A DNA stretch of 64,000 nt, from assembly GCF_004135735.1 (NCBI RefSeq), contig NZ_CP012670.1, forward strand, positions 4,783,501 to 4,847,500, given 5' to 3'. Below the pieces are notes generated by a model. The model was not told where the DNA came from, ran no database searches, and saw only the letters and a program-made list of their open reading frames with translations. The number at the start of each line of letters is the position of its first letter. The first letter of the stretch is position 1. Origin of the DNA: Sorangium cellulosum. Its GTDB lineage: Bacteria > Myxococcota_A > Polyangia > Polyangiales > Polyangiaceae. Both the position numbers and the translations under genes were made by a program. Positions 36,413-46,465 of the stretch are shown piece after piece.

Positions 36413-36967
36413 TCAGCGGCGCGCGCGGACCGCCTGCGCGCGGAGCATGTCGCCGGAGAGCGGCGCGCGGGAGCGCACCATGCTGTCGCAGTCGCTGGTC
36501 GCGGCCTCGATCGCGCGGGTGATCTCGCCGGGGGCCGCGTCCGGCGGGATCCAGGGCAGCTCGAGCAGCGCCGGCCTGTCGGGCGGCACCCAGCGCAGGC
36601 TCCTCGTCACGAGCACGACCGGGTGGTTGGTCTCCACGAGCTCGCTCGCGAGGCGCACGCCGCCGAGCGGCGCCGGCGGGAGATCCAGGCAGACCAGGAA
36701 CGCATCGAACCGCTCGGTCGCCGAGGCGAGCAGGGCGTCGTCGATCGACGACGCGTCCACGATCTCGACGTTCGCCATCGAGGACTCGAGCGCGAGCGCG
36801 AGCGCGTCGCAGGTCGCGGCGCGGGCGTCGTGCGCGAGCAGCACCCGGAAGCCGCGCGCCGCGCGCGGTCCGGGGCCGCGCGGCCCGACGACCTGCAACT
36901 TCTCGGACGCCGGCAGCCTCTCTGAGGCCGGCGTCGCGCGCTCACGAGCGGCACGTCGAGCGATCAT
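36413..36967 (-). CDS. Degenerate receiver-domain protein
   Basis: The ATG at 36967 (MIARRAARE) has GGGGAG about 6 bases upstream and gives 184 residues. After a disordered Arg/Pro-rich start, residues about 45-160 follow the CheY-like alternation: FRVLLAHDARAATCDALALAL, VEIVDASSIDDALLAS, FDAFLVCLDLPPAPLGGVRLASEL and HPVVLVTRSLRWVPP. A central Asp (CLD) is kept, but the acidic pair after strand 1 is reduced to one Asp and the usual Lys is not evident. It probably uses the fold for protein interaction. No output domain follows. Confidence 0.75.
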   Translation of the reverse strand: MIARRAARERATPASERLPASEKLQVVGPRGPGPRAARGFRVLLAHDARAATCDALALALESSMANVEIVDASSIDDALLASATERFDAFLVCLDLPPAPLGGVRLASELVETNHPVVLVTRSLRWVPPDRPALLELPWIPPDAAPGEITRAIEAATSDCDSMVRSRAPLSGDMLRAQAVRARR

Positions 36968-37264
36968 GGACTCCCCTTCCTCGGCCACACCAAGGCGACC
37001 GTGACCCAGGCTAACACCCCTTGAGCTCAAACTGTTCAACCTTTATAGGAGGGCGCGCCTCTTTCCATGGCATCCCCCTGGCATGTCTCTGGTAGATGGA
37101 GCGCGCACGAGCACGTCTCATGGACATCCCGTGGCACCCGCGTTTCACCGGCACGCTTCATGGGCACGCTTCATGGGAACGGGCACGCTTCATGGGACCC
37201 ATGGCACGCCGCGTCGCGGCATGCCGACACGTTTCACGGAAACATCTACGAAGGACGGTCACGC
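36968..37264. other. Divergent intergenic region with short direct repeats
   Basis: Between two divergent genes. It contains a 13-base repeat (37151-37196) and a possible promoter, TTGAGC (37021-37026) with TTATAG (37043-37048) 16 bases later, pointing toward the plus-strand gene. The lower GC content around 37020-37050 fits promoter DNA. Confidence 0.45.
37151..37196. repeat. Three copies of a 13-bp direct repeat
   Basis: GCACGCTTCATGG occurs at 37151, 37164 and 37183, with CATGG-containing variants before and after (37136 and 37197). They lie 70-115 bases before the CxxC gene start and may be protein-binding sites or slippage products. Confidence 0.7.
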
Positions 37265-37573
37265 ATGAGTCGGTTTCTCATCTCCACTCGTTGCGAGTGC
37301 CAGGCAACGCTGTCTGCCACCCTGGACGAGCACCGGCACGTCACCGCGGGGTGGGCTGTCCGCGGGCGCCCGGCGGACGACGGGGCGGACAAGGAGCTCG
37401 CTCCGGCACACAGCATCAACGCTCACCTCGACCGGTTCGACGTGGCATGGCTCTGCCCTTATTGCGGGCGCAACACGCTCCGGACCTTCTACGCGGACGC
37501 CATGAGACGGCTGCCTGCAGGCGCTCCTCCTGCGGCAGAGCCCGCCCGGAGCGGCACCGCCTCCCCGACGTGA
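37265..37573 (+). CDS. Small CxxC protein
   Basis: The ATG at 37265 follows GAAGGA by about 9 bases. The 102-residue product starts MSRFLISTRCECQATLSATLDEHRHVTAGWAVRGR and has WLCPYCGRNTLRTFYADAMRRLP near 62-85. With CEC at the start it could bind one zinc ion in a ribbon-like fold. The C-terminal 20 residues are Pro/Ala-rich. No known family is recognised. A terminator-like hairpin lies 37 bases after the stop. Confidence 0.72.
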   Translation: MSRFLISTRCECQATLSATLDEHRHVTAGWAVRGRPADDGADKELAPAHSINAHLDRFDVAWLCPYCGRNTLRTFYADAMRRLPAGAPPAAEPARSGTASPT

Positions 37574-37962
37574 TGTGCCCGCTGCGCTTCGGGCTCGTCG
37601 TGCCCCATGTCAAGCGGGCCCAGAATCCGCCCGCTTGATTCTCCTCCTCGACCAGGACCCGCGCGGGGCCACCCCTCGCCGAGCACCGCGCGTTCCGCCC
37701 GGGGGCGCGGCGCACGGGCGCGCGGCACCCGAACCTCTCGAACATCGCTTCGTCCCCTCACCTGGATGCGCCGCGGCGAACACGCTGGTTGTTGCGCCGC
37801 GTCGGCCGCGCGGCAGAAGCGCCCGGACGCGACCGATTCACGGCCCATCCAACCTGCCGCGTCAGCGACGCATTCCCACTTTTCTGGCGATCCCCCCCGG
37901 AGCGCCTGGAGGTGGCGCATCCTGGATGTTCCCCGCCGGGCTCGCGTTCCGGCGAGCCCCGC
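37574..37962. other. Convergent intergenic region
   Basis: These 389 bases hold a terminator hairpin at 37610-37638 and, at the other end, a hairpin (37938-37959) that is also a partial copy of the dispersed 66-bp repeat. Frames between them are open only because of base composition; no gene is supported. Confidence 0.55.
37610..37638 (+). terminator. Hairpin terminator after the CxxC gene
   Basis: TCAAGCGGGC (37610-37619) pairs perfectly with GCCCGCTTGA (37629-37638) across a 9-base loop and is followed by TTCTCCTCCT, weakly T-rich. It lies 37 bases beyond the stop at 37573. Confidence 0.6.
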
Positions 37963-37963
37963 T
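37933..37963 (-). repeat. Partial third copy of the dispersed repeat, forming a hairpin
   Basis: The reverse complement of this segment matches the second half of the 66-bp repeat (55349-55382 copy), with only a few differences over about 31 bases. It contains an 8-bp stem (37938-37945 with 37952-37959) around a GTTCCG loop, directly at the 3' end of the hydroxylase gene, where it may work as a terminator. Confidence 0.55.
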
Positions 37964-38601
37964 CAGCCGCCTTTTCCCGTGGTCGAGCTGCCCATGGTCC
38001 CGAAGACCCAGTCCCAGAGCGGGGACGACACGCCCCATCGCGCGTTCTCCCCCGTGTGGTGGTGGACCATGTGATGGCGCTTGATCCACTTTCCCAGGCG
38101 GGAGCTCATGCGGAAGTGATGAATGGCATAGTGCGTGCCGTCGTACACGAGGTAACCGAGGCCGAAGCCGACAAATAGCGGATCCGCTGGAACAGGCCCG
38201 AAGGCGGCGCGGAACAGCATGTAGAACACGACGCCGAGGGGAATGCTGGCGCCGAGCGGCATCACGAGGCGGTCGGCGTCCTGCGGGAAGTCGTGGTGCA
38301 CCCCGTGGAGGACGAAGTGCATCCGCCGCTGCCAGAGCCGCGGGCCGACGTAGTGGAACACGTAGCGGTGCAGGACGTACTCGGCGAGCGTCCACAGGAA
38401 CAGGCCGGCCAGCGCGAGCCCGAGCCCTTCCAGGAGGCCGACCCCATGACGCGCGGCGCGAACGCCGAGGTAGCCGTAGACCGGCAGCCAGAAGACGAAC
38501 GGCGTGATCGGGTGAATCCGCGAGAACCGCTCGATGAGCGGCGTCTCGAACATCTGGCACGTCGCGGGACGAGCGGTGCGCTCCGTGGCGGTGACGGTCA
38601 T
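37963..38601 (-). CDS. Fatty-acid 2-hydroxylase / sterol desaturase family membrane enzyme
   Basis: The ATG at 38601 (MTVTATERT) has GGGGGG 5 bases upstream; ATG 38622 is the alternative. The 212-residue protein has about four membrane helices and the di-iron histidine boxes of the FA2H/Scs7 group in order: HRYVFH, HFVLHGVHHDF, HYAIHH and KRHHMVHHH. The family hydroxylates the 2-position of fatty acyl chains, as in sphingolipids or ornithine-type lipids, which are common in Sorangium-like bacteria. It uses O2 at the inner membrane. The gene is single and ends in a hairpin. Confidence 0.93.
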   Translation of the reverse strand: MTVTATERTARPATCQMFETPLIERFSRIHPITPFVFWLPVYGYLGVRAARHGVGLLEGLGLALAGLFLWTLAEYVLHRYVFHYVGPRLWQRRMHFVLHGVHHDFPQDADRLVMPLGASIPLGVVFYMLFRAAFGPVPADPLFVGFGLGYLVYDGTHYAIHHFRMSSRLGKWIKRHHMVHHHTGENARWGVSSPLWDWVFGTMGSSTTGKGG

Positions 38602-38742
38602 CGTGCCCCCCTGGTACCTCATTTATCCATTCTCGGCCAGAGGCAGGCCGGTCCCCCGCGCCCCCCTGGATGCCGGGAAATCCCGATGTCCCCGGCGCGC
38701 CGCACCCCCCACCGGCGTCGCCCGTTGCGCACCGCGACAGCG

Positions 38743-39891
38743 TCAGCCGGCGAAGGACGCCTCGTAGAGCCGGCGGAGATCGTCGCGCGAGCACGGCCGC
38801 GGGTTGCACGTGTGGCACGCGTCCTGCGCCGCGAGATCGGCCAGCGCGTCGAGCTTGCCGGCCGGGACGCCCGCCTTCTCGAGGCCCGCCGCGAGCCCGA
38901 CGCGGGCGCGCAGCGCGCGGACCGCCTCCGCGCACGCCGCCGCGTCCTCCGGGGCGCCGAGCAGGGCGGCGACGCGCGCGAGGCGCGGCGCCGCGGCCGC
39001 GACGTTGAACGCGACCACCGCGGGCAGGCACAGGGCGTTGGCGAGGCCGTGGTGCAGCCCGCACTCGCTCGAGAGCGGGTGGGCGAGCGAGTGGCACGCC
39101 CCGAGCCCCTTCTGGAACGCGACGGCGCCCATCATCGCCGCCTTCATCATGCCGCCGCGCGCCTCCAGATCGTCGCCGTGCGACACCGCGCGCTCGAGGT
39201 GCGCGGCGGCGAGGCGGATCCCCTCGAGCGCGATGCCGTCGGCCATCGGGTGGTCGCCCTTGGCGACGTACGCCTCGAGGCAGTGCGTGAGCGCGTCGAA
39301 GCCCGTCGCCGCCGTCAGGAAGGCCGGCATCGACCGCGTCATCTCCGGGTCGAGCAGCGCCGCGTTCGCGAGCAGGCGCGGCGAGAAGATCACCGTCTTC
39401 CTGTGGTTCACGTCGAGCGTCACCACGCCCGAGCGCCCCACCTCGCTGCCGGTCCCGGCCGTCGTCGGGATGGCGAGCATCGGCGGCACGTCGGACGTGA
39501 TGAACCGATCGCCGCCCGTGGCGTCGTCGTAGTCGACGAGCGGCCGGTCGTGGTGCACGCCGAGGCGCACCAGCTTGCCGACGTCGAGCGGCGAGCCGCC
39601 CCCGAGGGCGACGACCAGATCGGCGCGGGCGTCGCGGAACGCGGCCACGCCGTCGTGCACGTTCTTCTCGACCGGGTTGCCGAGCACGTCGTCGAAGACG
39701 GCGACCTCGAGGCCGGCCCCTCGCAGCGACGCGGCGACCGGCTCGAGCAGCCCCGAGCGGACGACGCCCTTGTCCGTGACGACGAGCGCCCTCGTCGCGC
39801 CGAGCCGGCGCGCCTCGCCGCCGGTCTGCCCGACGACGCCGGCGCCGAAGAGGATGCGCGTGGGAAAGCTCCACACCGTGAACTGGCTCAT
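38743..39891 (-). CDS. Iron-containing alcohol dehydrogenase
   Basis: The ATG at 39891 lies 2 bases after the glutamine-synthetase-like stop. The 382-residue protein has the group III alcohol dehydrogenase pattern: FGAGVV, LVVTDKGV, ALGGGSPLDVGKL for NAD(P) binding near 95, IPTTAGTGSEVG near 140, and metal ligands in GFDALTHCLEAY near 195 and ACHSLAHPLSSECGLHHGLANAL near 265. It oxidises or reduces small alcohols and aldehydes with a divalent metal. Tight linkage to the ligase gene suggests that both act in one catabolic route. Confidence 0.95.
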   Translation of the reverse strand: MSQFTVWSFPTRILFGAGVVGQTGGEARRLGATRALVVTDKGVVRSGLLEPVAASLRGAGLEVAVFDDVLGNPVEKNVHDGVAAFRDARADLVVALGGGSPLDVGKLVRLGVHHDRPLVDYDDATGGDRFITSDVPPMLAIPTTAGTGSEVGRSGVVTLDVNHRKTVIFSPRLLANAALLDPEMTRSMPAFLTAATGFDALTHCLEAYVAKGDHPMADGIALEGIRLAAAHLERAVSHGDDLEARGGMMKAAMMGAVAFQKGLGACHSLAHPLSSECGLHHGLANALCLPAVVAFNVAAAAPRLARVAALLGAPEDAAACAEAVRALRARVGLAAGLEKAGVPAGKLDALADLAAQDACHTCNPRPCSRDDLRRLYEASFAG

Positions 39892-39893
39892 GG

Positions 39894-41255
39894 TCACACC
39901 GCCTCGAAGTAGCGTTTCAGCTCCCAGTCCGTGACCGCGCGCTCGTACTGCCGCACCTCCCAGTCGCGCGTCTGGACGTAGTGGTCGACGAACGTCTCGC
40001 CGAGGATCTCCCGGGCGCGGCGGCTCTCCGCGAGCAGCCGGGTCGCCTCCGCGAGCGAGCGCGGCAGCGCGTGCCGCGAGGACGCGGCGGACGACGCGTC
40101 GCCGCCGGACGGCGGGGGCGGCTCGATGCCGTGCTCGATGCCGTGGAGCCCCGCGGCGAGGCACGCGGCCATGGCGAGGTAGGGGTTGATGTCGGCGGCC
40201 GTCTGCCGGTACTCGACGCGGGCGCCGGGCGTGCCGAGCCCGATGAGGCGGATCGCGGCCGTGCGGTTCTCGACGCCCCAGCTCGCGGTGAGCGGCGCCC
40301 AGACGCCGGGCACGTACCGCTTGTAGGCGTTGATCGTGGGCGAGTAGAGCGCCGTGAGCTCGGGCATGAGCGCGATCTGGCCGCCGATGTAGTGGCGCAG
40401 CGCGGCCGGGATCCGGCCGGGCGCCGACGCGTCCTGGAAGACGTTCTGGCCGTCCTTCCACAGGCTCTGGTGCAGGTGGCCGCTCGATCCGGGCAGATCG
40501 GCGTTCCACTTCGCCATGAAGGTCACCGACAGCCCGTGCTCGTGGGCGATCTGCTTCATGGCGACCTTGAAGAGCGCCGCCTTGTCCGCGGCGCGGAGCG
40601 CGTCGTCGTAGCGGATCGCCGCCTCGTACACGCCCGGGCCGGTCTCGGTGTGCAGGCCCTCGATCTCGACGTCGAAGGCGCGCATGCCGTCGAGGATGGC
40701 GGCCATCAGCTCCCGGTGCTGCCCCTCGCGGACCCACGAGTAGCCGAACATGCCGGGGCTGAGCGGCGAGAGGCCGGCGAAGCGCTTGTCGTGCAGCGAG
40801 CGCGGCGTCTCGTCGAAGAGGAAGAACTCGTACTCGCACGAGAGCTTCGCCGAGTACCCCATGCGCTCGGCCCGCGCGAGGACGCCCCGGAGCAGCGAGC
40901 GCGGGCACGCGGGGTGCGGCCCGCCGTGCTCGTCGCGGAAGTCGGCGAGCATCGCGGCGGTGCCCGGCTCCCACGGGATGTCGCGGAGCGTGCTCGGATC
41001 GAGGACCGCGTGCGCGTCCGGGTAGCCCGTGTGCCAGCCGGTGACCTTGGCGTTGTCGTAGAGGACGTCGGCGATGTCCCAGCCGAAGATGACGTCGCAG
41101 AAGCCGAAGCCGCCCCCGAGCGCGCTCTTCAGCTTCTCGAGGGAGACGTACTTGCCGCGGAGGATGCCGTCGATGTCAAAGCCGCCGATCTTCGCGCGGG
41201 TGATGCCCCGCGCTTCCAGATCGGAGACGAGCTTCTCGGAGGTCGAGGCGGTCAT
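39894..41255 (-). CDS. Glutamine-synthetase-like gamma-glutamyl ligase
   Basis: The 453-residue protein has the glutamine synthetase fold: DIDGILRGKYVSLEKL near 28, SCEYEFFLFDE near 140, EGLHTETGPGVYEAAI near 205, NADLPGSSGHLHQSLW near 265 and YKRYVPGVWAPLTASWGVENRTAAIRL near 315. Compared with GlnA it lacks the adenylylation-loop Tyr region and is closest in style to PuuA or GlnA3/GlnA4, which join glutamate to polyamines or ethanolamine. Pairing with an alcohol dehydrogenase would fit ethanolamine or amino-alcohol use. This is an inference; ammonia ligation is not excluded. Confidence 0.9.
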   Translation of the reverse strand: MTASTSEKLVSDLEARGITRAKIGGFDIDGILRGKYVSLEKLKSALGGGFGFCDVIFGWDIADVLYDNAKVTGWHTGYPDAHAVLDPSTLRDIPWEPGTAAMLADFRDEHGGPHPACPRSLLRGVLARAERMGYSAKLSCEYEFFLFDETPRSLHDKRFAGLSPLSPGMFGYSWVREGQHRELMAAILDGMRAFDVEIEGLHTETGPGVYEAAIRYDDALRAADKAALFKVAMKQIAHEHGLSVTFMAKWNADLPGSSGHLHQSLWKDGQNVFQDASAPGRIPAALRHYIGGQIALMPELTALYSPTINAYKRYVPGVWAPLTASWGVENRTAAIRLIGLGTPGARVEYRQTAADINPYLAMAACLAAGLHGIEHGIEPPPPSGGDASSAASSRHALPRSLAEATRLLAESRRAREILGETFVDHYVQTRDWEVRQYERAVTDWELKRYFEAV

Positions 41256-41336
41256 GGGCCGCGACGATAGCAGGGGACCCGGGAGGAAGGGAAAAGGACA
41301 GGCGCCGCCCGCGCCGCGCGGCCGCGCGGCGACGGC

Positions 41337-41994
41337 TCACTTCACCCGGACGCTCTGGATGGGATAACGCTCCGCGAGGGGCACGAGCGCGCGCTCGACG
41401 ATCGCGCGGACGCGCACGTAACGCCGGTGGTTCGTCACGGCCGGATTTCGCTTCGAGTCCACCACACCGATGCGGATGTCCAGCGTGCGCGCGTCCTCGA
41501 CGCCGCCGGTGACGAACACGTCCGGGTGCACCTTCTCGAGCTCGGCGTTGAGCAGCCCCGTCTCCGGGATCGCGGCGGCGGAGCTCGCCTCCGAGGCGTC
41601 CCGGTAGGCGGCGCCCGGGGCCCGCGCGGCGAAGGTCACCTCCAGCGCCTCGCCCAGGCCGTTCAGCACGGCGTTCATGTTCTCCACGGGGAACGGCTGG
41701 CGCGCGAGCCACGCGACCACCTCGCGCCGCGCGCCGCGCAGCGCCACGCTGGCGACGACGGCGACCGCGATCGGCGCGGCCGCGAGGGCGCCGAGCGCGC
41801 GCACGACCGTCGGCCCCGCGTCCCGGCCGAGCGCCCCGAGGAGCGCGAACAGGAAGACGCCGGTCGCGAGCGACACGACCGGGGGATCGGTGAGCACGCC
41901 CCACCGCGAGGCCGACGCGTTCATGAGCCGCGTGAAGCGGACCGACACGCTCTCCTCGGCGCGCTGCGCCGCGAGGGCGCCGCCGCTCGTCGGG

Positions 41995-42002
<8 letters not shown>
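41337..42002 (-). CDS. Membrane protein of unknown function, in operon with kinase
   Basis: The 221-residue protein has two membrane helices (about 42-60 and 69-92) and a C-terminal soluble domain ending DIRIGVVDSKRNPAVTNHRRYVRVRAIVERAL. Its ATG overlaps the end of the upstream Ser/Thr kinase gene by 8 bases, so translation is coupled. A function linked to that kinase is likely, but the family is unknown to me. Confidence 0.75.
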
Positions 42003-43875
<1,873 letters not shown>

Positions 43876-44245
43876 GCTCCTTGAGCCATAGCGCACGGCG
43901 CCGCTGGACCGAAGCGCGAAACCGAATTTCCTGTTCGATCGGGCCCGTGTCGCGCCGGCGTGGACCGGGGTGACGAGGTGGCCAGATGAGCGCGGAGGAC
44001 CGAGAAGGGAGCGAGGTCATCCGTGCTGGCTCCGAGCGGCCGTCGGGCGGCCCGTCCGAGCCGACGCTCGGCGCGGCCCTGCGTCCGTGGCCCGCTCGTG
44101 GCCGGCGTCCGTGACCTGGCGCTCGCGATCCCGTGGCGCGGGCGCCTGGCCGCCGAGGCGACCCGCCTCGGCCTCGGCGCGGGAGAGGCTCGGCTTCGGG
44201 GGTGGCCGCCGAGGCGATCCGCCTCGGCCTCGGCGCGGGAGGGGC
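43876..44245. other. Intergenic region with duplicated hairpin element
   Basis: About 370 bases between two minus-strand genes. The kinase promoter is expected near 43880-43960. A 45-bp duplication lies at 44147-44247. No gene is supported. Confidence 0.5.
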
Positions 44246-44247
44246 TC
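44147..44247. repeat. 45-bp duplicated hairpin element, period 56
   Basis: Copies at 44147-44191 and 44203-44247 differ at two bases. Each holds a perfect hairpin, GCCGAGGCG and CGCCTCGGC around a 3-base loop (44152-44172 and 44208-44228). They follow directly the stop of the small membrane gene and probably act at its 3' end. Confidence 0.75.
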
Positions 44248-44473
44248 AGCTCCGGAGGTGCGAGGAGGCGTCGCGCTGCGCCCGGTCCTCCTCCTGGAGG
44301 ATCGAGAAGACCAGCCCGGCGCCGACGATCGGGAGGAGCCAGATGAGCTGCGTCTGCCAGACCTTCTGCTTGGGCTCGTAGAGGCGGCTGCGGAAGACCC
44401 GCACGGTGACGTAGGTCTGGAAGGCGAGGAGCGCCGCGATCGCGGCGCCGAGGATGATGTCGAAGGGCGTCAT
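44246..44473 (-). CDS. Small two-helix membrane protein
   Basis: The 75-residue protein starts MTPFDIILGAAIAALLAFQTYVTVRVF (first helix), has a polar loop with RLYEPKQKVWQTQ, a second helix LIWLLPIVGAGLVFSILQ, and a charged tail. Its topology resembles the short PLDc_N-type membrane domains, but no such motif is clear. No strong ribosome-binding site is seen. Confidence 0.65.
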   Translation of the reverse strand: MTPFDIILGAAIAALLAFQTYVTVRVFRSRLYEPKQKVWQTQLIWLLPIVGAGLVFSILQEEDRAQRDASSHLRS

Positions 44474-44979
44474 GGGATGGCGCGCACCAGCCTAGCCACG
44501 AAGCGCGCGCCCGCAACCAGGTCGGGTGCGTCCGGAGCGATATCGGCCCGGCAAGCACGAAAGGGGCACGTGGGCACGGGACGGGCGCGGCGCCGAGACG
44601 CGGAGCCGGTGCCCAGCGCGGCGCCCGTCACCCTCGCTCAAGCCGAGCCTCGCGCAAGCCGAGGAACGCCTCCCGGCGGCGCCTCGGGGCGAGCCCGCTT
44701 GCCCGGATCGCTTCCCGACGGCGCCTGGAGGGAAGCCAACTTGCGCCGATCGCCTCCCGGCGGCGCCTCGGCGCAAGCCCACCTGCCCGGATCGCCTCCG
44801 GGTGGGGCCACGAAAGAAGATGAGTTACCGCGATGGCTGCGAATCGCCGGTGCTGCGCCCATGGACTGCCGCAAACTCAGCTCACCCACCGACAGATCCA
44901 GTGTTGTGCCGTGCCCGCGCCTCGCCCGACAGGCCAGAAATTCGGCAGGATCTCCGGCATGCGGCACTAGAGTGCGCCC
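44474..44979. other. Intergenic region with 42-bp tandem repeat
   Basis: These 506 bases separate the small membrane gene from the esterase gene, which are divergent, so promoters for both should be here. A 42-bp tandem repeat lies at 44667-44805. The segment 44820-44960 has lower GC content and looks promoter-like. No gene is supported. Confidence 0.5.
44667..44805. repeat. 42-bp tandem repeat, three full units and part of a fourth
   Basis: Units at 44667-44708, 44709-44750 and 44751-44792 are each 42 bases, with a partial unit after. Because 42 is a multiple of three, several frames stay open and read as 14-residue repeats, but no start signal or conserved amino-acid pattern favours coding. 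Confidence 0.75.
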
Positions 44980-46188
44980 ATGCCTCGAGCTCGACACGGA
45001 ATCCGCGCGCGACGAACCTCGACGCACCACCCCTTCCGGCTGCGCCACGGCTGCGCCCTCCTCGCCGCGGCGCTCGCCGGCGCCTGGCTCGGCGCGGCGT
45101 GCTCCACGCCGTCGTCCGGGGTCGACGGCGGCGACCTGCTCGGCGTGTTCGAGCGGGACGCGGGCGCCGGCGCCGCCTCGGCGCGGCCCTCGGCGGCCCG
45201 GCGAGACGCCGGCCCCGGCGGGACCAGCGCCCCGGCCGCGCAGCCGCCGAAGCCGCCCGAGGTGAGGCCGCCCAGCGAAGGGAGCTGCGTCGCCGAGCAG
45301 GGGCGCCCCCGTCGAGAGCTCCGCAAGACGCTCGGCAGGCCGCCCTGCCGCGGCGCCCAGGTGCTCGAGACGCGCGACGCCGAGGGCTCGCCCCGCTACG
45401 CCTGCGTGATCGCGCCGAGCGGCGTCGAGACGCGCGCCCCGCTGCCGCTCATCATCTTCTTCCATGCCGAGGGCGACAGCCCGACCAGCGTCGACAAGAA
45501 GACGGGCCTCCGCAAGCTCGGCGCCACGTGGAACCTCACCGGCGACCCGGCGCACGCGGGCTTCATCCTCCTCGCCCCCCAGGGCCGCGCGTTCAAGGCC
45601 CCGAGCCAGGCCGAGCGCGAGCGCGGCGCGACGCCCTACACGCCGAGCGCGCCGTTCGACGCCGAGTTCACCGGCGAGGACAACGTCGATGTCGCGACCG
45701 TCGACACCTTCGTCGACCAGCTGATCCAGCGGAAGCTCGTCGACCGGCGGCGCGTCTACGCGCTCGGCGCCTCCTACGGCGGCCACATGGCGGCGACCTA
45801 CGCGATGCTGCGCGCCGACCGCGTCGCCGCGTTCGCCACCTACGGCAGCGACGCCCCGCCCGCCACCTGGGCGTGCCCGGGCCCTCCCCCGCCCGCGATG
45901 GCCGTCTACCGCGCCTGCGACGACCTGTTCCCGTGTGCGTCGGTCGAGCGGTGGCTGCGCGCGCGCGACGCCCTCTCCGCCCAGACCTCGTTCCTGCGCC
46001 TGGACGAGGCCAACCGCGACGAGCCCCACTGCGCGCTCCGGAACCGCTGCTCCGCCAAGAAGGGCACCCTGAACCACCTGCGCTGGCCCAGGTCGCGAGA
46101 GCCCGACCTGCTCCGCTTCTTCGCGGGGCACGCCCTCGCCGTCCCCGCGCAGGTCACGGGAACCGCCGAGCCCGCCGTCGCGCGCTGA
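44980..46188 (+). CDS. Esterase / PHB-depolymerase-like alpha/beta-hydrolase lipoprotein
   Basis: The 402-residue protein has a lipoprotein signal (CALLAAALAGAWLGAAC, Cys about residue 41), a Pro/Ala-rich linker to about 100, then an alpha/beta-hydrolase domain. PLIIFFHAEGDS holds the oxyanion region near 157, and VYALGASYGGHMAATYAM carries the nucleophile elbow G-x-S-x-G with Ser near 264. A late KGTLNHLRWP supplies the likely catalytic His. The style is that of poly(3-hydroxybutyrate) depolymerase or LpqC-type esterases. It is envelope-anchored; substrate unknown. Several Cys in the domain suggest disulphides. Confidence 0.85.
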   Translation: MPRARHGIRARRTSTHHPFRLRHGCALLAAALAGAWLGAACSTPSSGVDGGDLLGVFERDAGAGAASARPSAARRDAGPGGTSAPAAQPPKPPEVRPPSEGSCVAEQGRPRRELRKTLGRPPCRGAQVLETRDAEGSPRYACVIAPSGVETRAPLPLIIFFHAEGDSPTSVDKKTGLRKLGATWNLTGDPAHAGFILLAPQGRAFKAPSQAERERGATPYTPSAPFDAEFTGEDNVDVATVDTFVDQLIQRKLVDRRRVYALGASYGGHMAATYAMLRADRVAAFATYGSDAPPATWACPGPPPPAMAVYRACDDLFPCASVERWLRARDALSAQTSFLRLDEANRDEPHCALRNRCSAKKGTLNHLRWPRSREPDLLRFFAGHALAVPAQVTGTAEPAVAR

Positions 46189-46204
46189 CCCCCTCCCCGC
46201 GCGC

Positions 46205-46356
46205 CGACATCCTTCACGCACACGGATATCCTCCACGCACACGGATATCCTCCACGTGCACTGATATCCTCCATGCACACTGACATCCTCCATGCACACT
46301 GACATCCTGCACGTGCACTGACACCCTCCACGCACGCTGACGCCATCAACGCACGC
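46205..46356. repeat. 19-bp tandem repeat, eight units
   Basis: Eight consecutive 19-base units run from 46205 to 46356; units 2-7 are built on (G/T)GATATCCTCCA(C/T)GCACAC with point changes. The period is not a multiple of three and the segment is less GC-rich than its surroundings. It begins 16 bases after the esterase stop and ends 110 bases before the pseudokinase gene. Confidence 0.9.
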
Positions 46357-46465
46357 TGGCGCTGCTCGACCCACGCGGGCGCCCGAGCTTCGCAGCACGT
46401 CCACCACAAAGCGTCGCGTCCCGGCGTTGAGCGGACCGGTCGTGTTGTCGTAGTGTTGCTGCCCG

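Noticed and set aside
43876..44245. A protein in the region downstream of the small membrane gene
   Set aside because: Open frames there include the duplicated hairpins and show no start signals or motifs.
46205..46356. Possible repeat protein encoded by the 19-bp array
   Set aside because: The 19-base period changes frame at every unit, and no start signal precedes it.
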